Shown: one piece after another, positions 29,063 through 36,295 of the stretch
How positions within the stretch are numbered: position 1 is the first letter of the stretch
Layout of the letters: every line of letters starts with the position of its first letter
Assembly (NCBI RefSeq): GCF_019263705.2
Contig: NZ_JADQDK010000001.1
Location: 5,766,001 to 5,830,000, forward strand
Length of the DNA: 64,000 bases
DNA from: Pseudonocardia abyssalis
Lineage (GTDB): Bacteria > Actinomycetota > Actinomycetes > Mycobacteriales > Pseudonocardiaceae
Reading direction: 5' to 3'
The notes under the pieces: generated by a model
The model's database searches: none
What the model was told of the DNA's origin: nothing
The model's input: only the letters and a program-made list of their open reading frames with translations
Translations under genes and position numbers: made by a program

Positions 29063-29068
29063 GGTGGG

Positions 29069-30616
29069 GTGCAGCCACCGACCGTCCTCGTCGTCGACTA
29101 CGGCGCCCAGTACGCCCAGCTCATCGCCCGCCGCGTGCGGGAGGCGCAGGTGTACTCCGAGATCGTGCCTGGGGACACGTCGGTCGAGGAGATCGTGGCG
29201 CGCAAGCCCGCCGCCCTGATCCTGTCCGGCGGGCCGTCGAGCGTGTACGCCGACGGCGCACCCGTCGTCGACCCGGGTCTGTTCACCGCGGGCATCCCCG
29301 TGCTCGGGCTCTGCTACGGGTTCCAGGCGATGGCCAGGGCACTCGGCGGGGAGGTCGCGCCGGACGGCACCCGGGAGTACGGGCGCACCGAGCTGACGGT
29401 CACCGACCCGGGCGCGCTGCACGGCGGGCTGCCGACCACCCACCCCGTGTGGATGAGCCACGGCGACTCCGTGGTCCGTGCGCCGGAGGGGTTCACGGTC
29501 ACGGCGTCGAGCGAGCGGGCGGCCGTCGCGGCGTTCGAGGACACCGACCGGCGGCTGGCCGGTGTGCAGTACCACCCCGAGGTCGGGCACTCGCCGTACG
29601 GGCAGCAGGTGCTGAGCCGGTTCCTGCACGAGGTCGCGGGCATCGCGCCGGGCTGGACCACCTCGTCGATCATCGACGACACCGTCGCCGCGGTCCGCGC
29701 GCAGGTCGGTGACGGCCGCGCGATCTGCGGGCTGTCGGGCGGCGTCGACTCCGCGGTGGCCGCCGCCCTCGTGCAGCGCGCCATCGGCGACCAGCTGACC
29801 TGCGTGTTCGTCGACCACGGCCTGCTGCGGTCCGGGGAGCGGGAGCAGGTCGAGCGCGACTTCGTCGCCGCGACGGGCGCGAAGCTGCACACCGTCGACG
29901 TGGCCGACCGCTTCCTCGCCGCGCTCGCGGGCGTCACGGATCCGGAGACCAAGCGCAAGGTCATCGGGCGGGAGTTCATCCGGGTGTTCGAGGCCGCCAC
30001 CACCGAGGTGGCCGCGGAGGAGCACGTCGGGTTCCTGGTGCAGGGCACGCTCTACCCCGACGTGGTGGAGAGCGGCGGGGGATCGGGTACCGCGGTGATC
30101 AAGAGCCACCACAACGTCGGCGGGCTGCCCGACGACATCGAGTTCGCGCTGGTGGAGCCGCTGCGCGCGCTGTTCAAGGACGAGGTCCGCCGCGTCGGAC
30201 GCGAGCTGGGGCTGCCGGAGGGGATCGTCGGGCGCCAGCCGTTCCCCGGCCCGGGCCTGGGCATCCGGATCATCGGCGAGGTCACCTTCGACCGGCTGGA
30301 GACGCTGCGCGCCGCCGACGCGATCGCCCGCGAGGAGCTCACCGCGGCCGGTCTCGACGACACGATCTGGCAGTGCCCGGTGGTGTTGCTGGCCGACGTC
30401 CGCAGCGTCGGCGTGCAGGGCGACGGGCGCACCTACGGGCACCCGATCGTGCTGCGGCCGGTGAGCTCCGAGGACGCGATGACGGCCGACTGGACCCGCC
30501 TGCCCTACGAGGTGCTGGAGCGGATCTCCACCCGCATCACCAACGAGGTGGCCGAGGTCAACCGCGTGGTCCTCGACGTCACGAGCAAGCCGCCGGGCAC
30601 GATCGAGTGGGAATGA
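29069..30616 (+). CDS. guaA: GMP synthase (glutamine-hydrolysing)
   Basis: The 515-residue enzyme aminates XMP to GMP. It has an N-terminal class I glutamine amidotransferase domain with Cys82 ([10 protein letters not shown]) and the His/Glu pair in [10 protein letters not shown]. An ATP pyrophosphatase domain follows with the P-loop [12 protein letters not shown], then the C-terminal dimerisation domain ending PPGTIEWE. Length and motifs are complete. GTG start behind a leaderless-type promoter. It completes the GMP branch begun by guaB and guaB3 6 kb upstream. Confidence 0.96.
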   Translation: MQPPTVLVVDYGAQYAQLIARRVREAQVYSEIVPGDTSVEEIVARKPAALILSGGPSSVYADGAPVVDPGLFTAGIPVLGLCYGFQAMARALGGEVAPDGTREYGRTELTVTDPGALHGGLPTTHPVWMSHGDSVVRAPEGFTVTASSERAAVAAFEDTDRRLAGVQYHPEVGHSPYGQQVLSRFLHEVAGIAPGWTTSSIIDDTVAAVRAQVGDGRAICGLSGGVDSAVAAALVQRAIGDQLTCVFVDHGLLRSGEREQVERDFVAATGAKLHTVDVADRFLAALAGVTDPETKRKVIGREFIRVFEAATTEVAAEEHVGFLVQGTLYPDVVESGGGSGTAVIKSHHNVGGLPDDIEFALVEPLRALFKDEVRRVGRELGLPEGIVGRQPFPGPGLGIRIIGEVTFDRLETLRAADAIAREELTAAGLDDTIWQCPVVLLADVRSVGVQGDGRTYGHPIVLRPVSSEDAMTADWTRLPYEVLERISTRITNEVAEVNRVVLDVTSKPPGTIEWE

Positions 30617-30653
30617 CGGACACACGGGAATGACGGACACACGGGAATGACGG
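30609..30653 (+). repeat. 17-bp tandem repeat over the guaA stop
   Basis: GGGAATGACGGACACAC occurs twice in tandem plus 11 nt of a third unit, starting within the last two guaA codons. Each unit repeats the stop context GAATGA, so the array copies the gene's end. Confidence 0.85.
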
Positions 30654-30692
30654 CGGGCGGTCACGGGTCCCCCGACCCGTGACCGCCCGCCG
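30651..30692 (+). terminator. intrinsic terminator after guaA
   Basis: A perfect 19-bp stem (CGGCGGGCGGTCACGGGTC and its complement) with a CCCC loop. It is among the strongest hairpins in the window. Confidence 0.9.
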
Positions 30693-30739
30693 TCCGCTGC
30701 CCGCCCCGATACGCTCCCCAGCTCCCGGGACGGACTGTT

Positions 30740-30934
30740 CTAGTCGCGCCGGTTGCGCAGGCTCCCCACCAGGAGTACCAGGCCGACGGCCGCCGCGCCG
30801 CAGGCGAGCAGCCAGCGCGGGTCGATCGCGGGCAGTTCGCCGACGAAGGCGAACACCGACAGGACGAGTGCGAGGACGCCGGTCACCAGCGTCAGGGCGT
30901 CGGGCCGGTGGCGGCCCGTCTCCAGCTCAGCCAC
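30740..30934 (-). CDS. small two-helix membrane protein
   Basis: The 64-residue protein starts VAELETGRHRPDALTLVTGVLALVL. It has two hydrophobic segments (about 13-30 and 39-57) joined by GELPAIDPRW and ends SLRNRRD. The GTG at 30934 overlaps the end of the upstream PspC gene by 8 nt, so the two are translationally coupled. It likely works with that protein in the membrane. The family is common next to PspC genes but has no known function. Confidence 0.75.
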   Translation of the reverse strand: MAELETGRHRPDALTLVTGVLALVLSVFAFVGELPAIDPRWLLACGAAAVGLVLLVGSLRNRRD

Positions 30935-32090
30935 GGAGCACCTCCACGTCACCGGCACCGGCGTTCACCGTGATCTGCAGCGGGCGACCGCCCGCGACAC
31001 CGTCCGCACCCAGGTCGGTGACGGTCAGGCTGCCGTCGATCCCGTCGCGCCGCTCGTCACCGGCGCGCACGGCACCGACCCCGGTGGAGCCGGTGAAGGT
31101 CAGGTCCGCGTCCGGCGGGACCGTGATCGTGACGTCGCCGACGCCGAGCTCCACCTCGGTGACCAGCGGGGCGCCGGGTGCCGACAGGTCCAGTACGGTC
31201 AGGTCGAGGTCGATATCCCCCGCGCCGTGGGAGTACAGCGGCTGGAGCTGGGCCGCGGTCGCCGGGCGGAGAGTGAGGTCACCGACGCCGCCCTCGGGCC
31301 ACTCGAACGACGACGCCGCGAGGGAGCCCCAGGTCAGCAGGCCGACGAGCACGGCGACCGGGACGAGCCCGCGCCCCGCCCGCAGGAACGACCCGACGAG
31401 CAGCCCGAGGCCGAGCACCGCGAGCACCACCCCGAACAGCACCGGGGCGTTCGAGAACGACAGCACGCCCAGCGCCAGCATCAGCAGCGCCGTGGCCCCG
31501 CCCGCGAGCAGCGCGACGCCGAGCGTCACGGCCGTGACCGGCGGGCGGCGCCGCGCCGGGACGGGCGGTGGACCGCCGGGTTCGGGCAGGTCCCACGCGA
31601 AGGGGGCGGCGCCGAGGGGGTCCCAGGCGGGCGGTGTGCCCTTGACGAGCGAGACCGTGCCCGGCTCGTCCACCGGAGCGGCGGCGGCCGGGGCCACGGC
31701 GGTGCGGCCGCCCCGGCTGCGGTGCAGCAGGAACAGCAGCCCGAATGCGACGACCAGCGGCAGGATCCCGTAGCCGTTGTCGTCGAACAGCGATCCGAAC
31801 GCGATGGCGCCGAGGATCGCCAGCCCCACCAGCGCGACGCCGCGCGGCCGGTTCCGCGTGGTCGGCACGTCCGTGCCGTCGGGCAGCGCGATCCAGCCCG
31901 CGACGTAGAGCAGGACGCCGACCCCGGAGAACGCGGCGACGACGAACGCCACGCGGATCAGCACCGGATCCACGTCGTAGCGGTGCGCGATCCCCGCAGC
32001 CACGCCGGCGACGTGCCGGCCTTCCCGCGGCCTCGCCGGCCGCGTGTCCCACATGTCGCGGAGGCTCGTCCGCAGCTCTGTCCCGTCCAT
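30927..32090 (-). CDS. PspC-domain membrane protein with C-terminal adhesin-like domain
   Basis: The 387-residue protein has an N-terminal PspC domain (REGRHVAGVAAGIAHRYDVDPVLIRVAFVVAAFSGVGVLLY, about 20-70). Further transmembrane pairs lie at about 85-120 and 180-250, followed by an extracytoplasmic beta-rich C-terminal domain of the LiaF/DUF4097 type (GAGDIDLDLTVLDL; ELGVGDVTITVPPDADL). It is divergent from a PspC-type histidine kinase 108 nt away, a layout like LiaF/LiaSR envelope-stress systems. It probably gates that kinase. ATG at 32090. Confidence 0.84.
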   Translation of the reverse strand: MDGTELRTSLRDMWDTRPARPREGRHVAGVAAGIAHRYDVDPVLIRVAFVVAAFSGVGVLLYVAGWIALPDGTDVPTTRNRPRGVALVGLAILGAIAFGSLFDDNGYGILPLVVAFGLLFLLHRSRGGRTAVAPAAAAPVDEPGTVSLVKGTPPAWDPLGAAPFAWDLPEPGGPPPVPARRRPPVTAVTLGVALLAGGATALLMLALGVLSFSNAPVLFGVVLAVLGLGLLVGSFLRAGRGLVPVAVLVGLLTWGSLAASSFEWPEGGVGDLTLRPATAAQLQPLYSHGAGDIDLDLTVLDLSAPGAPLVTEVELGVGDVTITVPPDADLTFTGSTGVGAVRAGDERRDGIDGSLTVTDLGADGVAGGRPLQITVNAGAGDVEVLRG

Positions 32091-32198
32091 GTCCACCACC
32101 CTGCTCGCCCCGCGACCCCTGAAGCATGAGGGATGACCCCGGCCCACCCCCGACTTCTCCCCGATGTCCACCCGCTCGGTGCGTGTGACGATGGTGCG

Positions 32199-33404
32199 GT
32201 GAACACACCGACCCCTCCGCTCGCGCGCCGTCGCAGCGGCCGGCTCGTCGCGGGCGTCGCGGGCGGGGTGGCCGACCATCTCGGCCTCCCGGTCACCTGG
32301 GTCCGCGCCGCCTTCATCGCCCTCGCGGCGATGTGGTGGGCGGGCGCGCTGGCCTACGGGCTGCTCTGGGTCTTCGTCAAGCAGGAGGCCGCCGACGTCG
32401 AGCGCACCACCCCGCAGCGGGAACGGCAGCAGGCACTCGGCCTCGCCGCGCTCGGGGTCGCCGCCGCGCTGACGGCCGCCGCGCTGGGCAACGACCTCAT
32501 CGGCTGGATCGTCGGGCCGCTCGGCGTGGCCGCGGTGGGTGCCGCGGTGGTGTGGCGCGAGGCCGACGAGGCGCAGCGCCGCCGCTGGACCGGTACCGGG
32601 GGGCGCAACGCGCTGTGGCGGACCGTCGCCGGCGCGGTGTTCGTCGCCGCCGGGATCGCGGTGTTCCTGTTCGGCCAGCTCCAGCTCGGGCAGGTGCAGT
32701 TCGCGCTGCTCGCCGTGCTCGTCACGCTCCTCGGCGTCGGGGTGCTCACGGTGCCGTGGTGGGTGCGGCTGGTCCGTGAGCTCACCGAGGAGCGCCGCGA
32801 GCGGATCGTGGAGACCGAGCGCGCCGAGATCGCCGCGCACCTGCACGACTCCGTGCTGCAGACCCTCGCGCTGATCCAGCGCCAGTCCGACCAGCCGCGC
32901 GAGGTCGCCCGGCTGGCCCGCGGCCAGGAGCGGGAGCTTCGGTCCTGGCTCTACGGGGCGGGCGGCTACGGCCGGAGCACCGGCGCCGCGCTCGACGAGG
33001 GGCTGACCGCCGCTCTGGCCGCGGCGGCCGCCGAGGTCGAGGACACCTACGCCGTGACGGTCGCGCCGGTCGTCGTCGGCGCCGACCGCCCCCTCGACGA
33101 CCACCTGCGCGCCCTCGTGCTCGCCGGCCGCGAGGCGATGGTCAACGCGGCCAAGCACGCGGGCGTCGCCGAGGTGTCGGTGTACTGCGAGGTGGAGGAC
33201 GACGAGGTGAACCTGTTCGTCCGTGACCGCGGGGCCGGCTTCGACCCCGACGACGTGCCCGAGGACCGGCACGGGCTCGCCGACTCGGTGCACGGCAGGA
33301 TGGAACGGCACGGCGGCACCGTCCGCCTGCGCAGCACGCCGGGCGAGGGCACCGAGGTGCACCTGGCGATGCGGGTACGCACCCACGAGGAGGCGGCGAC
33401 ATGA
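32199..33404 (+). CDS. PspC-domain sensor histidine kinase
   Basis: The 401-residue kinase has an N-terminal PspC domain (SGRLVAGVAGGVADHLGLPVTWVRAAFIALAAM), four to five membrane segments, then a HisKA_3 phospho-acceptor region with His216 (HLHDSVLQTLALIQRQ). A short HATPase_c domain follows: N box EAMVNAAKHAG and G box DRGAGFDPDDV...HGLADSV. It pairs with the LuxR regulator downstream through an ATGA overlap. The GTG at 32199 stands 6 nt after GACGAT, a weak version of the leaderless -10. It probably senses membrane stress together with the divergent PspC protein. Confidence 0.88.
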   Translation: MNTPTPPLARRRSGRLVAGVAGGVADHLGLPVTWVRAAFIALAAMWWAGALAYGLLWVFVKQEAADVERTTPQRERQQALGLAALGVAAALTAAALGNDLIGWIVGPLGVAAVGAAVVWREADEAQRRRWTGTGGRNALWRTVAGAVFVAAGIAVFLFGQLQLGQVQFALLAVLVTLLGVGVLTVPWWVRLVRELTEERRERIVETERAEIAAHLHDSVLQTLALIQRQSDQPREVARLARGQERELRSWLYGAGGYGRSTGAALDEGLTAALAAAAAEVEDTYAVTVAPVVVGADRPLDDHLRALVLAGREAMVNAAKHAGVAEVSVYCEVEDDEVNLFVRDRGAGFDPDDVPEDRHGLADSVHGRMERHGGTVRLRSTPGEGTEVHLAMRVRTHEEAAT

Positions 33405-34072
33405 CCGAGCCCGACGATCAGAAGATCATCAAGGTCTTCCTGGTCGACGACCACGCCCTGTTCCGCTCCGGCGTCCGCGCCGAGCTGGACCGCGCGGTCC
33501 CCGACGTCACCGTCGTGGGCGAGGCCGGGTCCGTCGACGAGGCGGTGGCCGCGATCCGGCACCACCGACCCGACGTCGTGCTGCTCGACGTCCACATGCC
33601 CGACGGCGGCGGTGCGGAGGTGCTGCGTCAGCTGCGGCCCGAGCTGCCGGACGTCGTGTTCCTGGCGCTGTCGGTCTCCGACGCCGCTGAGGACGTCATC
33701 GCGGTGATCCGCGCGGGCGCGCGTGGGTACGTCACCAAGACGATCTCCGGGCGCGAGCTGGCCGACGCGGTGCGCCGCGTGCACGCCGGTGACCCGGTGT
33801 TCTCGCCGCGGCTGGCCGGGTTCGTGCTCGACGTGTTCTCGCAGAAGCCCGGTGCGGCCCCGCCCGGCGACCCGGAACTCGACCTGCTCACCCGCCGCGA
33901 GCGCGACGTCCTGCGCCTGCTGGCCCGTGGGTACGCCTACAAGGAGATCGCCGGGGAGCTGTTCATCTCGGTGAAGACGGTGGAGACACACGTGTCGTCG
34001 GTGCTGCGCAAGACCCAGCTGTCCAACCGCTACGAGCTGTCGCGCTGGGCGTCGGACCGCCGGCTGGTCTAG
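33401..34072 (+). CDS. NarL/LuxR-family response regulator
   Basis: The 223-residue partner of the upstream kinase has a complete receiver: acidic VDDH, phospho-acceptor Asp63 (VVLLDVHMP) and switch Lys (GYVTKTIS). A DPELDLLTRRERDVLRLLARGYAYKEIAGELFISVKTVETHVSSVLRK helix-turn-helix follows. The ATG overlaps the kinase stop. Its last 15 codons and stop form the first copy of a 60-bp tandem array, so the gene's 3' end has been duplicated several times downstream. Each copy keeps the same frame and its own TAG. Confidence 0.93.
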   Translation: MTEPDDQKIIKVFLVDDHALFRSGVRAELDRAVPDVTVVGEAGSVDEAVAAIRHHRPDVVLLDVHMPDGGGAEVLRQLRPELPDVVFLALSVSDAAEDVIAVIRAGARGYVTKTISGRELADAVRRVHAGDPVFSPRLAGFVLDVFSQKPGAAPPGDPELDLLTRRERDVLRLLARGYAYKEIAGELFISVKTVETHVSSVLRKTQLSNRYELSRWASDRRLV

Positions 34073-34433
34073 CTTCCGCGGCGTGGCCGCTACGAGCTGT
34101 CGCGCTGGGCGTCGGACCGCCGGCTGGTCTAGCTTCCGCGGCGTGGCCGCTACGAGCTGTCGCGCTGGGCGTCGGACCGCCGGCTGGTCTAGCTTCCGCG
34201 GCGTGGCCGCTACGAGCTGTCGCGCTGGGCGTCGGACCGCCGGCTGGTCTAGCTTCCGCGGCGTGGCCGCTACGAGCTGTCGCGCTGGGCGTCGGACCGC
34301 CGGCTGGTCTAGCTTCCGCGGCGTGGCCGCTACGAGCTGTCGCGCTGGGCGTCGGACCGCCGGCTGGTCCAGCTTCCGCGGCGTGGCCGCTACGAGCTGT
34401 CGGGTTGGGCGTAGGTCCGGCGGCTGGTGCAGC
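34027..34433 (+). repeat. 60-bp tandem array seeded from the response-regulator 3' end
   Basis: Six full 60-bp units start at 34027, 34087, 34147, 34207, 34267 and 34327. The first five are identical, and the sixth has one T-to-C change that removes its TAG. A diverged seventh unit runs to about 34433. Each unit contains the regulator's terminal YELSRWASDRRLV codons, its TAG stop and about 15 nt of 3' sequence. The array fills the whole gap to the convergent gene. Confidence 0.97.
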
Positions 34434-35288
34434 TCAGAGCAGGCCGCCGGCCAGCCCGCCGACGACGCTGGGGCTGCCGCCACCCAGCGCGTCGCCGACG
34501 CCGCTGACGGCCCTGCCGAGGTCGCCGACGAGGGGGACCCCCGCCGCGTCGCCGACGTTCTGCACGGCGCCGCCGAGGCCGGAGCGCTCGTCGGAGGCCC
34601 CGGGGTCCTCGTCGCCACCCTGGTCGCCGGAGCCGGAACCGCCGCCGGAGGGCGACTCCACGGGGGTGCCGGTGCCGCCGGTGGTGCCCCGGTCGGTGCT
34701 CGTCGAACCGGAGGAGGAGGCCGCAGGTGCGCCGCCGCCCGTCGGCGCCGAGGAGGACGCGACCGGGGGAGCGGCCGGGGTGCCGGACCCGGCGCCGGGG
34801 AACGCGACGCCGGTCCACGACATCGGCGCGGCCTCGCCCGGGTCGAGCGGGTTCGTCTGCGCGGTGTTGTCGACGACGGTGGGGATCGCGCGGCCCTGGC
34901 CCGGCAGGAGGTCGAGACGGCCCTCGCCCGCGTACTCACCGGATGAACGGGAGTCGTCGGCGGTGTCGGTGACCGCGGACTCCGTCATGACGGCTGCGCC
35001 GAACACGGAACCCGCGGCGAGCAGGGTGCCGGCCGCGATCGCGCTGCGTCGGACGAGTGCGCCGGAGCCGCGACGGGGCTCGTCGTCCTCGTCACGGGCG
35101 CGGACCGGGCGGTCGACGGCGTGCGGGGCGCGGCCCTCGCGACGGAGCAGCGTGCCCACGGACACGGGCCCGGTGGAGGGTTCCGCCTCGATCAGCGGGT
35201 CCGGCGCGTAGCGGTTCAGCAGATCGGCGACCGAGACCACGCCGGTGGGCGGGGTCAGGGTTCCGGCGCGGGACACCATCTGGGTCAC
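34434..35288 (-). CDS. Ser/Gly-rich single-pass membrane protein
   Basis: The 284-residue protein has a cytoplasmic N-terminus with two similar short motifs (VVSVADLLNRY; PVSVGTLLRREG), a basic/acidic stretch and one transmembrane helix (about 81-101, SAIAAGTLLAAGSVFGAAVM). The extracytoplasmic tail is rich in Ser, Gly, Thr and Pro and ends in a Gly-rich hydrophobic region. The GTG at 35288 has AGGGAGGA upstream; an ATG three codons in is possible. I do not recognise the family. It could be a sensor or cell-wall-associated protein. Its stop abuts the 60-bp array. Confidence 0.7.
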   Translation of the reverse strand: MTQMVSRAGTLTPPTGVVSVADLLNRYAPDPLIEAEPSTGPVSVGTLLRREGRAPHAVDRPVRARDEDDEPRRGSGALVRRSAIAAGTLLAAGSVFGAAVMTESAVTDTADDSRSSGEYAGEGRLDLLPGQGRAIPTVVDNTAQTNPLDPGEAAPMSWTGVAFPGAGSGTPAAPPVASSSAPTGGGAPAASSSGSTSTDRGTTGGTGTPVESPSGGGSGSGDQGGDEDPGASDERSGLGGAVQNVGDAAGVPLVGDLGRAVSGVGDALGGGSPSVVGGLAGGLL

Positions 35289-35443
35289 GGCGGCGTCGTC
35301 CTCCCTTGGAGTGAACGGGTTGCGGTCTGTCTACCGGATGCCGCACCCATCGACCAAGTGCTACTCACCCGCTCGTCCTCGTTCACTCGTTCGGATCAGC
35401 GCCGTTCGTCGAATGTGACGGACCGTTCATCCTGTTGCCGGGT

Positions 35444-35761
35444 TCAGGACTGCCCGCGGAACCGGCCCCGGGTCTGGTCGAGTGCCCCCTTCGCGACCAC
35501 CCCGGCACCGCCGGCGACCAACAGGCCGAGCACGTCGAGGGGCAGGCCGCCGCTGGTGAGCAGGAGCCCGAACGCGGCCGCCGCGGCCGTGCCGCCCGCG
35601 ACCTTCCAGCGGCCCGACACGTAGTCGGACGTCGCTCCGCCCGCGACGCCGCGCTTGGTGGCCGCACTGTTGAGCATCGCGAGGTAACCGACGTGCCCGA
35701 GCGCGACGAGCAGGCCGGCGAGGGCCACGAGGAACGCCACCAGACCGAACACATCACCCAT
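35444..35761 (-). CDS. small conserved membrane protein
   Basis: The 105-residue protein has an N-terminal hydrophobic segment (VFGLVAFLVALAGLLVALGHVG), a polar middle (SAATKRGVAGGATSDYVSGRWK) and a hydrophobic C-terminal half (GGTAAAAAFGLLLTSGG; VLGLLVAGGAGVVAKGAL), giving two to three membrane passes. No motif suggests a function. It lies 33 nt downstream of the chorismate mutase stop on the same strand, so the two are probably cotranscribed. Start ATG at 35761. Confidence 0.72.
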   Translation of the reverse strand: MGDVFGLVAFLVALAGLLVALGHVGYLAMLNSAATKRGVAGGATSDYVSGRWKVAGGTAAAAAFGLLLTSGGLPLDVLGLLVAGGAGVVAKGALDQTRGRFRGQS

Positions 35762-35794
35762 GGCGTCCAGAGTGCCACGGTGAGCCGGGCAGGG

Positions 35795-36088
35795 TCAGCG
35801 TCCGCCGAGCCGGCCGCGTCCGAGCCGGAGCAGCAACATGCCCAGCTCGCGCCCCTCGACCCCGAGGTCGCGGAAGCGGGCGAGCACCGCCATCTCGCGG
35901 TTGTAGACGATGCGCGGGCCGCCCGCGGCCATCCGGGCCCGGCCGATCCGCTGCGACACCTCGCTGCGGCGCATCACCATCCGCAGGATCTCCGCGTCGA
36001 GGTGGTCGATCTCCTTGCGCAGCTCCTGGATCTCGGCCTCGGCCGGGATGTCGTCCTGGGGTGGGGTCTGTTCGACGCTCATGGTCAC
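35795..36088 (-). CDS. chorismate mutase, AroQ type
   Basis: The 97-residue all-helical enzyme converts chorismate to prephenate for Phe and Tyr. Family residues are in IQELRKEIDHLDAEILRMVMRRSEVSQRIGRARMAAGG and the active-site-like NREMAVLARFRDLG. It corresponds in position to M. tuberculosis Rv0948c beside uvrD1, an enzyme that needs DAHP synthase for full activity. GTG at 36088 is 5 nt after GAGGAGG; an ATG two codons later is an alternative. A structured leader of over 100 nt precedes it. Confidence 0.9.
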   Translation of the reverse strand: MTMSVEQTPPQDDIPAEAEIQELRKEIDHLDAEILRMVMRRSEVSQRIGRARMAAGGPRIVYNREMAVLARFRDLGVEGRELGMLLLRLGRGRLGGR

Positions 36089-36131
36089 GGTCTCCTCCTC
36101 GTCGCCGGTGCTCGGTCCCGAGACACGAAGA

Positions 36132-36210
36132 AGCCCCGGGTCACGTGGACACCGGGGCTCGTGGGTCGTTCAGCGCGGAGCTGCCACGGGCACCGGAACC
36201 CGGCACCCGT
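36132..36210 (-). promoter_or_regulatory. two-hairpin 5' leader of the chorismate mutase gene
   Basis: On the minus strand the first hairpin pairs ACGGGTGCCGG with CCGGTGCCCGT (36210-36186, 11 bp with two G-U pairs, GTT loop). The second pairs AGCCCCGG with CCGGGGCT (36159-36132) and is followed by TCTTCGTGTCTC. The second resembles a terminator lying upstream of the gene, so attenuation is possible. The RNA behaviour is inferred. Confidence 0.5.
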
Positions 36211-36295
36211 AGGGAAATCGCGAGCTCTGCGACCGCACCGTCGGAGTGTGCCACAGCGGGGCGCTGTCCGGGGGCGGCGGTACTCTTCGAACACG

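Larger units (their letters stand above)
28432..29068. other. 637-nt interval without a convincing gene
   Basis: Several plus-strand frames show short coding-like runs with high third-position GC. One is frame 1 from about 28546 (VRVLTVAGSTGRGEECARD and LEVGLLDELDVGNPAPVG), then frame 2 around 28710-28834 (IAERTETDPVRQLEPELSASC), then frame 2 again at 28925-29059 (AAPVLFGEYVRQVVRRSAG). None is continuous or has a good start. This may be a decayed gene. The interval also holds the palindrome at 28676-28707 and the guaA promoter. Confidence 0.4.

Noticed and set aside
28668..29078. Arg-rich minus-strand ORF before guaA
   Set aside because: Composition is that of a GC-rich shadow frame, with no ribosome binding site or recognisable domain.
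33047..34939. Long minus-strand ORF with 20-residue tandem repeats across the 60-bp array
   Set aside because: It is the antisense of the plus-strand array and of the response regulator; there is no plausible start, and the flanks are antisense to real genes.
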